NCBI RefSeq assembly: GCF_000202635.1
Contig: NC_015125.1
Span: 3,596,001-3,660,000, forward strand
Length of the DNA stretch: 64,000 bases
Origin: Microbacterium testaceum StLB037
Lineage (GTDB): Bacteria > Actinomycetota > Actinomycetes > Actinomycetales > Microbacteriaceae
Reading direction: 5' to 3'
Position 1 is the first letter of the stretch. Each line of letters opens with the position of its first letter. Below, one piece after another: positions 57,993 through 64,000 of the stretch. Below the pieces are notes generated by a model, which was not told the DNA's origin, searched no databases, and saw only the letters and a program-made list of their open reading frames with translations. The translations under genes were made by a program, and so were the position numbers.

Positions 57993-58637
57993 ATGCGACG
58001 GCAGAACTTCACCGACGACACGGTCGACTACGCGGCGGTCGGTGCCACCCAGGCGCCCGACCTCATGCAGTATCCGCCGGAGCACTCCGTGCCCGCCGAG
58101 GACGCGTGGCGCATCGGCAGCGGCGAGGAGCGTTTCGCCGCGGCGAGCGAGCTGCTGCTGTCGTGGGCGCCGCTGCGCTCGGGTGATCTGAGCATCAGCG
58201 ATGTGCGCCCGGCATCCGGAGGCGGATACTCCGGCGTCGGGTTCGACGCCGAGGGGGCCCCCGTCGCCCCCAGCAGCCTCGAGCCGGAGCAGCGGTTCGC
58301 CGTCGACGGGACGCCCTTCGTCAGCCCGGGTGCGGGCGTGCGGCTGCACGGCAAGGTCGACGGCCACCGCGCCGACGCCGAGCTGCGCGTGATCTCCGTC
58401 TTCGAGGAGCCGCGCCGCGTCGGCTTCATCCTCGGCACCGTCGGCCACTCGATCGTCAGCGGCGAGGAGCTTTTCGTCGTCGAATGGCGCGACAACGACG
58501 AGGTGTGGTTCGTCGTCCGGGCGTTCGACCGCCCGACCGTGCCGTCCTACCGCCTGTTCGCGAGCCGCCTCCGCCGCCGCCGGCGCGCGCTCTTCACGCA
58601 GTACCTGCGCGCGATCTCTCCGCTGTACACGTCCTGA
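57993..58637 (+). CDS. DUF1990 protein
   Basis: 214 residues. DUF1990 features: V-G-A-T-Q-A near the N-terminus, W-A-P-L-R-S-G, and the C-terminal Y-R-L-F-A-S-R-L-R-R-R-R-R-A-L-F-T-Q-Y. The family is a conserved SRPBCC-like fold of unknown role in actinobacteria and plants. The start follows AGAGGGAGATC. The stop overlaps the hemW start (TGATG). Confidence 0.85.
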   Translation: MRRQNFTDDTVDYAAVGATQAPDLMQYPPEHSVPAEDAWRIGSGEERFAAASELLLSWAPLRSGDLSISDVRPASGGGYSGVGFDAEGAPVAPSSLEPEQRFAVDGTPFVSPGAGVRLHGKVDGHRADAELRVISVFEEPRRVGFILGTVGHSIVSGEELFVVEWRDNDEVWFVVRAFDRPTVPSYRLFASRLRRRRRALFTQYLRAISPLYTS

Positions 58638-59854
58638 TGGGCGGACCTCTTCCCCTCGGAGACCCCGCACCCGCGGACGGACACCTGCCCGCCGACCTGA
58701 CGATCGACCCGTCGACCGACTTCGGCGTCTACCTCCACGTGCCGTTCTGCCGCGTCCGCTGCGGGTACTGCGACTTCAACACCTACACCGCGAGCGAGCT
58801 GCGCGGCGCCCGGCAGGACGACTTCGCCGACACGCTCGCCGCCGAGGTGCGCCTGGCGGGACGGGTGATGGATGCCGCGGGCAGCCGCCGCGTGGCATCC
58901 ACGGTGTTCTTCGGAGGCGGCACGCCGACGCTGCTCCCGCCCGGCGACCTCGCGAGAATGCTCGACGCGGTGCGCGCGGAGTTCGGGATCGCGGACGGAG
59001 CCGAGGTCACGGTCGAGGCCAACCCCGACACGGTCGACGACGCGGTGATGGAGACCCTCGCCGCAGCGGGGGTCACGCGCGTGTCGATCGGCATGCAGTC
59101 GGCGCGAACCCACGTCCTCGCGGCCCTCGATCGCACCCACGATCCGGCCAACGTCGCCACGGCGGTCGCCGCGGCGCGGCGCGCGGGACTCGACGTGTCT
59201 CTCGATCTCATCTACGGCGCACCGGGGGAGTCGCTCGACGACTGGCGCGCGTCGCTCGAGGCCGCCGCGGTTCTCGAACCCGACCACATCTCGGCCTACG
59301 CGCTGATCGTCGAAGACGGCACGAAGCTCGCGCGGCAGATCCGCTCCGGCGCCGTGGCTGAGCCCTCCGACGACCTGCAGGCCGACATGTACGAACTGGC
59401 CGACGAGCTCCTCGCCGACGCCGGGTACGACTGGTACGAGGTGTCGAACTGGTCGCGCGGCGTTCCGCACCGCTCGCGCCACAACCTCGCCTATTGGCGC
59501 GGCACCGACTGGTGGGGCTTCGGACCGGGCGCGCACAGTCACGTCGCCGGCCTTCGCTGGTGGAACGTCAAGCACCCCGCGGCGTACGCGCAGCGCCTCG
59601 CCGCCGAGGAGTCGCCGGCCGCAGCCCGCGAACGGCCCGACGAGACCGCCCGTCGCCTGGAGTCGGTGCTCCTGCGCAGCCGGATCCGGGAGGGGCTCGC
59701 GGTGTCCGAGCTGCTCGGCGAGGGCCGCAAGGCCGTGGCATCCCTCATCGCCGACGGGCTCGTCGAGGGTCCGGATGCCGTGCGCGGGCGCATCGTGCTC
59801 ACCCGCCGCGGGCGGCTCTTGGCGGATGCCGTGGTCCGGGCGCTGACGGCCTGA
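58637..59854 (+). CDS. hemW: HemW-like radical SAM protein
   Basis: 405 residues from ATG 58637. The radical SAM cluster motif is C38-x3-C42-x2-C45 in P-F-C-R-V-R-C-G-Y-C. G-G-G-T-P-T, the S-I-G-M-Q-S segment and G-F-G-P-G-A-H-S are typical of HemW. HemW is a heme chaperone rather than coproporphyrinogen oxidase. It is co-translated with the DUF1990 gene and followed by a long inverted repeat. Confidence 0.94.
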   Translation: MGGPLPLGDPAPADGHLPADLTIDPSTDFGVYLHVPFCRVRCGYCDFNTYTASELRGARQDDFADTLAAEVRLAGRVMDAAGSRRVASTVFFGGGTPTLLPPGDLARMLDAVRAEFGIADGAEVTVEANPDTVDDAVMETLAAAGVTRVSIGMQSARTHVLAALDRTHDPANVATAVAAARRAGLDVSLDLIYGAPGESLDDWRASLEAAAVLEPDHISAYALIVEDGTKLARQIRSGAVAEPSDDLQADMYELADELLADAGYDWYEVSNWSRGVPHRSRHNLAYWRGTDWWGFGPGAHSHVAGLRWWNVKHPAAYAQRLAAEESPAAARERPDETARRLESVLLRSRIREGLAVSELLGEGRKAVASLIADGLVEGPDAVRGRIVLTRRGRLLADAVVRALTA

Positions 59855-59882
59855 CCCCCGCCTGCGATGCCGCCTGACTCTG

Positions 59883-59979
59883 GGCGTTCGTTCCGCGATA
59901 AACGCCGTTCCTCGCGAGACACACGGCGACGCACCGTGTCTCGGGAGGAAGCGCGTTTCTCGCGGGTCGAAAGAACGCC
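59883..59979. repeat. Long imperfect inverted repeat between hemW and hrcA
   Basis: Arms of about 45 nt (59883-59926 and 59934-59979) run from GGCGTTC...ACACGG to CCGTGT...GAACGCC with scattered mismatches and a 7-nt loop. It sits 28 nt after the hemW stop. Confidence 0.75.
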
Positions 59980-60028
59980 AGCGCCCACGGGCCGCGAGCC
60001 GCTCGACGCGGGGCCGCGGCGATCGTCG

Positions 60029-60060
60029 TAGAATTGGCACTCAGTCAAGTCGAGTGCCAA
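60029..60060 (+). promoter_or_regulatory. hrcA promoter with overlapping CIRCE element
   Basis: -10 box TAGAAT (60029-60034). CIRCE: TTGGCACTC (60034-60042), 9-nt spacer, GAGTGCCAA (60052-60060), a perfect inverted repeat matching the TTAGCACTC-N9-GAGTGCTAA consensus with one change per arm. HrcA would repress its own operon here. Confidence 0.92.
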
Positions 60061-60076
60061 ACGGGAGGAGCAGCTC

Positions 60077-61117
60077 ATGGTGTCGGAACGCGGCCTTCAG
60101 GTGCTCCGCGCGATCGTGCAGGACTACGTCGACACGCGCGAGCCGGTCGGCAGCAAGGCCATCGTGGACCGTCACGCCTTCGGGGTGTCGGCGGCGACCA
60201 TCCGCAACGACATGGCGCTTCTCGAAGACGAGGAGCTCATCGTCGCCCCGCACACGTCGTCGGGGCGCGTCCCGACCGACAAGGGCTACCGCGTCTTCGT
60301 CGACCACCTGGCCGAGTTGCGTCCGCTCTCGAGCGCACAGCGCAGCGCGATCACCTCCTTCCTCGACCAGGCGGGCGACCTCGACGATCTGCTCGCGCGC
60401 ACCGTGCGCGCCCTCACACAGCTGACCGGCCAGGTCGCGATCGTGCAGTACCCGTCTTTCGCGCGCGCCAATGTCACGCACGTCGAGCTCGTCGCCCTCG
60501 GCGGTCCGCGCGTGCTCGTCATCCTCGTCACCGACACCGGTCGTGTGTCGCAGCGCATCGCCCTCGTGCCGGCCGAGCCGGGCGAGACGGAGATCGTCCA
60601 GCTGCGTGCGCGGGTCGGCGCCGTTCTGGTGGGCCGCAGCGTCGCCGACTGCGTCCAGCGGGTCGCCGAAGCCGTCGCCGACGGCCCGCGCCCCGGCGTG
60701 CTCCTGGACGCGATCGCCGATGCCGTGCTCCGCGTGGTGGGCGAAGAGCTGGAGGAGTTCCGCCAGGACCGCCTGGTGATGGCCGGCGCCGCCACCCTCG
60801 CCAAGCGCGAGCAGGACTTCCGCGGCAGTATCTATCCGCTGCTCGAGGCGATCGAGGAGCAGGTGACGCTGCTGCGCCTGATGAGCGAGATGGTCGCGGA
60901 CGACAAGGGCCTCTCGGCCAGCATCGGCCGCGAGAACGAGCCCTTCGGCCTCGTCGAGGCGTCGGTCCTCGCCAGCCGGTACGACGGATCGACGGGCGGC
61001 GCCCGCGTCGGTCTGCTCGGGCCCACGCGCATGGACTACTCCTCCAACCTCGCGGCGGTCCGCGCCGTCGCGCACTATCTGACCCGGATGCTCGAAGACG
61101 ACGACAGCGCACGCTGA
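60077..61117 (+). CDS. hrcA: Heat-inducible transcription repressor HrcA
   Basis: 346 residues. Start ATG 60077 follows GGGAGGAGCAGCTC. The N-terminal winged-helix holds [14 protein letters not shown]. The GAF-like middle and C-terminal domains follow, with [10 protein letters not shown]. HrcA binds CIRCE and releases it on heat stress. The element overlaps its own promoter, so hrcA and probably dnaJ are autoregulated. Confidence 0.97.
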   Translation: MVSERGLQVLRAIVQDYVDTREPVGSKAIVDRHAFGVSAATIRNDMALLEDEELIVAPHTSSGRVPTDKGYRVFVDHLAELRPLSSAQRSAITSFLDQAGDLDDLLARTVRALTQLTGQVAIVQYPSFARANVTHVELVALGGPRVLVILVTDTGRVSQRIALVPAEPGETEIVQLRARVGAVLVGRSVADCVQRVAEAVADGPRPGVLLDAIADAVLRVVGEELEEFRQDRLVMAGAATLAKREQDFRGSIYPLLEAIEEQVTLLRLMSEMVADDKGLSASIGRENEPFGLVEASVLASRYDGSTGGARVGLLGPTRMDYSSNLAAVRAVAHYLTRMLEDDDSAR

Positions 61118-61178
61118 GCGCGAGCACGACGGACACCCCACCGAGAACGACCCCGCGCAAGCGGACAGGAAGGCGATT

Positions 61179-62300
61179 GTGGCTGACCACTACGAGGTCC
61201 TGGGCGTCGAGCGCGACGCCAGCCCCGAAGACATCAAGAAGGCGTACCGACGCCTGGCACGCCAACTCCACCCCGATGTGAACCCCGGCGAGGACGCGTC
61301 CGAGCGTTTCAAGCTCGTCACCCATGCCTACGACGTGCTGAGCGACCCCGAGCAGCGCCGTCGTTACGACATGGGCGGCGACCAGAACCCGTTCGGCGGC
61401 GGGGGAGCGGGCGGATTCGGCGGCTTCAGCGACATCTTCGAGACCTTCTTCGGCGGCGCCCAGGGCGGCGGCGGCCGCGGACCGCGCCCTCGTTCGCGCC
61501 GTGAGCGCGGGCAGGACGCCCTCGTGCGCGTCACCCTCTCGCTCGGCGATGTCGTCTTCGGCGTGCACCGCGACCTCGAGGTCGACACCGCCGTGCTGTG
61601 CGAGACGTGCCAGGGTGCCTGCACGGCGCCGGGCACCAGCGAGGTCACGTGCGACATCTGCCACGGCTCGGGTCACGTGCAGCGCACGGTCCGCAGTCTC
61701 CTCGGCAACGTCGTGACCAGCCAGCCCTGCAACGTCTGCCAGGGTCACGGCACGACCATCCCGTACCCCTGCAACACCTGCCAGGGCCAGGGCCGCGTGC
61801 GCGCGCGTCGCACCGTCTCGGTCGACATCCCGGCCGGCGTCGAGTCGGGCCTGCGCCTGCAGCTCCCGGGTTCGGGCGAGGTGGGCCCCGCCGGCGGCCC
61901 CAACGGCGATCTCTACATCGAGGTCACCGTCGAGGCGCACGAGGCGTTCAGCCGCGAGGGCGACGACCTGCTCGCGACCCTCGAGGTATCGATGCCGGAC
62001 GCCATCCTCGGCACGACCACGACCATCGAGTCGCTCGACGGCAGCGTCGACCTCGAGGTGCGCCCCGGAGTCCAGTCCGGCGACGTGCTGACGATCAAGA
62101 ACCGCGGCATCACCCCGCTGCGGGGAAGCCAGCGCGGCGACCTGAAGGTCGGCGTGCAGGTGGTCACGCCCACGCGGCTCGACCACCGGGACCGTGCCCT
62201 CATCGAGGAGTTCGCGAAGCGCACGAAGGCTCCCAAGCCGCGCCTCGCCGAGCACCAGCAGGGCATGTTCGCGAAGTTCCGCGACCGCTTCCGGCACTGA
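61179..62300 (+). CDS. dnaJ: Chaperone DnaJ (DnaJ2 type)
   Basis: 373 residues from GTG 61179 (ACAGGAAGG upstream). J-domain H31-P-D33, Gly/Phe-rich linker, then four cysteine motifs: [24 protein letters not shown] and C-N-T-C-Q-G-Q-G. The altered first motif is normal for the actinobacterial DnaJ2 paralogue paired with hrcA. It stimulates DnaK and holds unfolded proteins. Confidence 0.96.
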   Translation: MADHYEVLGVERDASPEDIKKAYRRLARQLHPDVNPGEDASERFKLVTHAYDVLSDPEQRRRYDMGGDQNPFGGGGAGGFGGFSDIFETFFGGAQGGGGRGPRPRSRRERGQDALVRVTLSLGDVVFGVHRDLEVDTAVLCETCQGACTAPGTSEVTCDICHGSGHVQRTVRSLLGNVVTSQPCNVCQGHGTTIPYPCNTCQGQGRVRARRTVSVDIPAGVESGLRLQLPGSGEVGPAGGPNGDLYIEVTVEAHEAFSREGDDLLATLEVSMPDAILGTTTTIESLDGSVDLEVRPGVQSGDVLTIKNRGITPLRGSQRGDLKVGVQVVTPTRLDHRDRALIEEFAKRTKAPKPRLAEHQQGMFAKFRDRFRH

Positions 62301-62302
62301 TC

Positions 62303-63037
62303 GTGGCCCTGCATTTCGTCACCGACGCCGCGGCATCCGCTCAGTCCGGCGACGTCGTCGAGCTGACCGGTTCCGAGGCGCATCACGCGTCCGCGGTGCG
62401 TCGGGTGCGCGTCGATGAAGCGGTGACCCTCGGCGACGGACGGGGCACGTGGCTGACGGGCCTCGTGACCGCCGCGTCTCCGAAGCAGGTCGATGTCCGC
62501 ATCACCGCCCGCGAGGACGTGCCCGCCCCGAGCCCGCGCTTCGTACTCGTCCAGGCCCTCGCCAAGGGCGACCGCGACGAGCTCGCCGTGCAGGCGGCGA
62601 CCGAGCTCGGCGTCGACGCGATCGTGCCGTGGCAGGCGTCTCGGAGCGTGTCCCGCTGGGATGCCAAGGCCGAGAAGGGCCTCGCCCGCTGGCGGACCAT
62701 CGTTCGTGAGGCCGCGAAGCAGGCGCATCGCGCGTGGATCCCCGAGGTCGAGGGGCTGGCGCGCACGGCCGACCTGGTCCGGCTCGCCGCGACGTCGCAG
62801 GTGTTCGTGCTCGAGCCCTCGGCACCCGCTCGTCTCACCGCCGTCGCCACCGAGGCGTCGGACGGCCGCGACGTCGTGCTCGTGGTCGGACCGGAGGGCG
62901 GGATCGCGCCCGAGGAGCTCTCCGCGCTCGAGCGAGCCGGTGCGCGGCAGGTCCGCCTCGGCGAGACGGTGCTGCGCACCTCCACCGCCGGTGCCGCCGC
63001 GATCTCGGTGTTGTCGGCGGCGCACGGTCGCTGGTGA
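62303..63037 (+). CDS. rsmE: 16S rRNA (uracil-1498-N3)-methyltransferase
   Basis: 244 residues from GTG 62303, 2 nt after the dnaJ stop. SPOUT-fold signatures V-G-P-E-G-G-I, L-G-E-T-V-L-R-T-S-T-A and the N-terminal PUA-like G-S-E-A-H-H are clear. It methylates 16S U1498. Placement after dnaJ is common. Confidence 0.95.
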   Translation: MALHFVTDAAASAQSGDVVELTGSEAHHASAVRRVRVDEAVTLGDGRGTWLTGLVTAASPKQVDVRITAREDVPAPSPRFVLVQALAKGDRDELAVQAATELGVDAIVPWQASRSVSRWDAKAEKGLARWRTIVREAAKQAHRAWIPEVEGLARTADLVRLAATSQVFVLEPSAPARLTAVATEASDGRDVVLVVGPEGGIAPEELSALERAGARQVRLGETVLRTSTAGAAAISVLSAAHGRW

Positions 63038-63052
63038 CAGCCACGCGTCCCA

Positions 63053-63122
63053 GGTTTGGGGCACGTTCCTCCGTTTGGGGCGCGGCAATTCACGCCCCAG
63101 ACGGCGAAACGCGCCCCAAACC
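63053..63122. repeat. Imperfect 30-bp inverted repeat between rsmE and HIT gene
   Basis: Left arm 63053-63082 and right arm 63093-63122 match at 26 of 30 positions. Each arm contains two copies of GTTTGGGGC-like sequence; the loop is 10 nt. Confidence 0.78.
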
Positions 63123-63175
63123 CTGAAAGCCGGTCGGGCGCGGAGGGACCCAGCCCCGATGTCGGAGCCCGTCGA

Positions 63176-63188
63176 TAGACTGGATGCC
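63176..63188 (+). promoter_or_regulatory. Leaderless-type promoter of the HIT gene, -10 abutting GGATGCC
   Basis: TAGACT (63176-63181) followed directly by GGATGCC (63182-63188) and ATG 63189. Confidence 0.55.
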
Positions 63189-63536
63189 ATGAGCGAACCG
63201 TCCATCTTCACGCGCATCCTGCAGGGCGAGATCCCGGCCGAGATCGTCGCCGAGACGGAGAACGTGTTCGCGATCCGCGACATCGCTCCGCAGGCCCCGG
63301 TGCATCTGCTGGTCATCCCCAAGACGGCGCAGTACCGCAACGTCGTCGAGCTGGCGGCGGGCGACCCCGATCTTCTGACCGAGGTCATCGGCCTGGCGAA
63401 CACCGTGGCCGCCGAGCACGCCGACGGCGACTTCCGTCTCGTCTTCAACACCGGCGAGGGTGCCGGTCAAACCGTCTTCCATGTGCACGCCCACGTCCTC
63501 GCGGGCGGCCTGAACGAAAAGAGCCTGGGTGGCTGA
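63189..63536 (+). CDS. HIT-family nucleotide-binding hydrolase
   Basis: 115 residues. Histidine triad H98-V-H100-A-H102-V at the C-terminus, preceded by N-T-G-E-G-A-G-Q-T-V-F. HINT-type proteins hydrolyse AMP-lysine or nucleotide phosphoramidates. phoH starts within its last codons, so they are co-expressed, as in many actinobacteria. Confidence 0.94.
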   Translation: MSEPSIFTRILQGEIPAEIVAETENVFAIRDIAPQAPVHLLVIPKTAQYRNVVELAAGDPDLLTEVIGLANTVAAEHADGDFRLVFNTGEGAGQTVFHVHAHVLAGGLNEKSLGG

Positions 63537-64000
63537 TTCCCCCGAGAAGAACGTCGTCGACCACATCGAGGTCGACGGCGTCGCCATGGTGCAGCTCCTC
63601 GGCCCGCAGGATCGTCTCCTGCGCGTGGTCGAGAAGGAGCACCCCGAGGTCGACGTGCACGTGCGCGGCAACGAGGTCACCCTGTCGGGCGCTCCGGATG
63701 CCGTGCGCGCGGCGCGCGGCCTCGTCGACGAGCTGCTGGCGATGACCCGCTCCGGCCACGGGCTCGACCCGGCGGACGTGTCGAGCTCGAACCGCATGCT
63801 GCGCTCCGAGGGCGGTCCGCGGCCGTCCGAGGTGATGGGGGAGGCGATCCTCTCCTCGCGCGGCAAAGTCATCCGCCCCAAGACCGCCGGGCAGAAGGCC
63901 TACGTCGACGCGATCGACGAGAGCACGATCGTCTTCGGCATCGGCCCCGCCGGTACCGGGAAGACCTACCTCGCGATGGCCAAGGCCGTGCAGGCGCTGC
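63529..64000 (+). CDS. phoH: PhoH-like ATPase (3' end outside window)
   Basis: 157 residues visible from GTG 63529, which overlaps the HIT gene by 8 bp. The N-terminal part has a KH-like segment (V-H-V-R-G-N-E-V-T-L-S-G), then T-A-G-Q-K-A-Y-V-D-A-I and Walker A G-P-A-G-T-G-K-T. PhoH/PhoL proteins are cytosolic RNA-related ATPases next to ybeY in most bacteria. Start choice rests on the open frame; a strong ribosome binding site (GAGCCTGG) is lacking. Confidence 0.9.
   Translation, partial: MADSPEKNVVDHIEVDGVAMVQLLGPQDRLLRVVEKEHPEVDVHVRGNEVTLSGAPDAVRAARGLVDELLAMTRSGHGLDPADVSSSNRMLRSEGGPRPSEVMGEAILSSRGKVIRPKTAGQKAYVDAIDESTIVFGIGPAGTGKTYLAMAKAVQAL

Noticed and set aside
61606..61640. Degenerate first zinc motif in DnaJ as a sign of gene damage
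   Set aside because: C-x2-C-x-G-x-C is the usual form in actinobacterial DnaJ2 and the other three motifs are intact.

Overview
The window reads as a stretch of chromosome from a high-GC actinobacterium, most probably Microbacterium or a close member of Microbacteriaceae. The reasons are the high GC content with G/C-ending codons, the order tig-clpP1-clpP2-clpX, the block rplU-rpmA-obgE-proB-proA-nadD-rsfS, the block lepA-hemW-hrcA-dnaJ-rsmE-HIT-phoH, a DUF222/HNH gene, and promoters with TAGNNT -10 boxes that often lie only 6-7 nt before the start codon. This is a core chromosomal region. I see no prophage, insertion sequence, CRISPR array or rRNA operon.

Layout. 1-5.1 kb is an accessory patch: the 3' end of an RCC1-repeat gene, dps, an esterase plus gamma-carbonic-anhydrase pair, a secreted glycoside hydrolase of less GC-rich sequence, and an SdpI-like membrane protein. 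5.1-10.5 kb carries tRNA-Gly and tRNA-Pro, then trigger factor, a TPR protein and the ClpP1-ClpP2-ClpX protease. 10.5-18.6 kb holds a DUF222/HNH protein, an M3 peptidase, an ArsR-type regulator coupled to a 73-residue protein, and valS. 18.9-23.9 kb is a complete dipeptide-type ABC importer (lipoprotein, two permeases, one fused double ATPase). 24.1-29.9 kb is a T-box-controlled ileS followed by folC, a DUF4233 protein and ndk. 30.1-31.0 kb has a PLDc_N protein and a VKOR protein on the minus strand. 31.3-41.1 kb is rne, DUF4031 and the rplU to rsfS gene run. 41.3-49.3 kb has tRNA-Ala, two DNA-damage related genes, App1 and DedA proteins, pabB, leuS and a DUF2087 protein. 49.4-53.5 kb is comEA-comEC-holA. 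53.8-64 kb has rpsT, a hydrolase, an aminotransferase, lepA, DUF1990, hemW, CIRCE-controlled hrcA-dnaJ-rsmE, a HIT protein and the start of phoH.

How the parts work together. Most genes serve translation and protein quality control: three class I aminoacyl-tRNA synthetases, three ribosomal proteins, Obg, RsfS, LepA, RNase E/G, trigger factor, Clp protease and DnaJ. Many operons are tightly packed with 4-bp ATGA/GTGA stop-start overlaps, implying translational coupling.

The most noteworthy signals are in the DNA rather than in a new gene cluster. (1) The heptamer GGATGCC/GGCATCC occurs about 115 times by my hand count, several-fold more than base composition predicts, in coding sequence, in paired hairpins at gene ends, and directly after three -10 boxes. 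(2) Two tandem copies of a dispersed REP-like sequence sit inside the ileS T-box leader. (3) Several intergenic gaps carry long imperfect inverted repeats that share architecture but not sequence. (4) Leaderless-type promoters recur throughout. I found no convincing previously undescribed multi-gene system.
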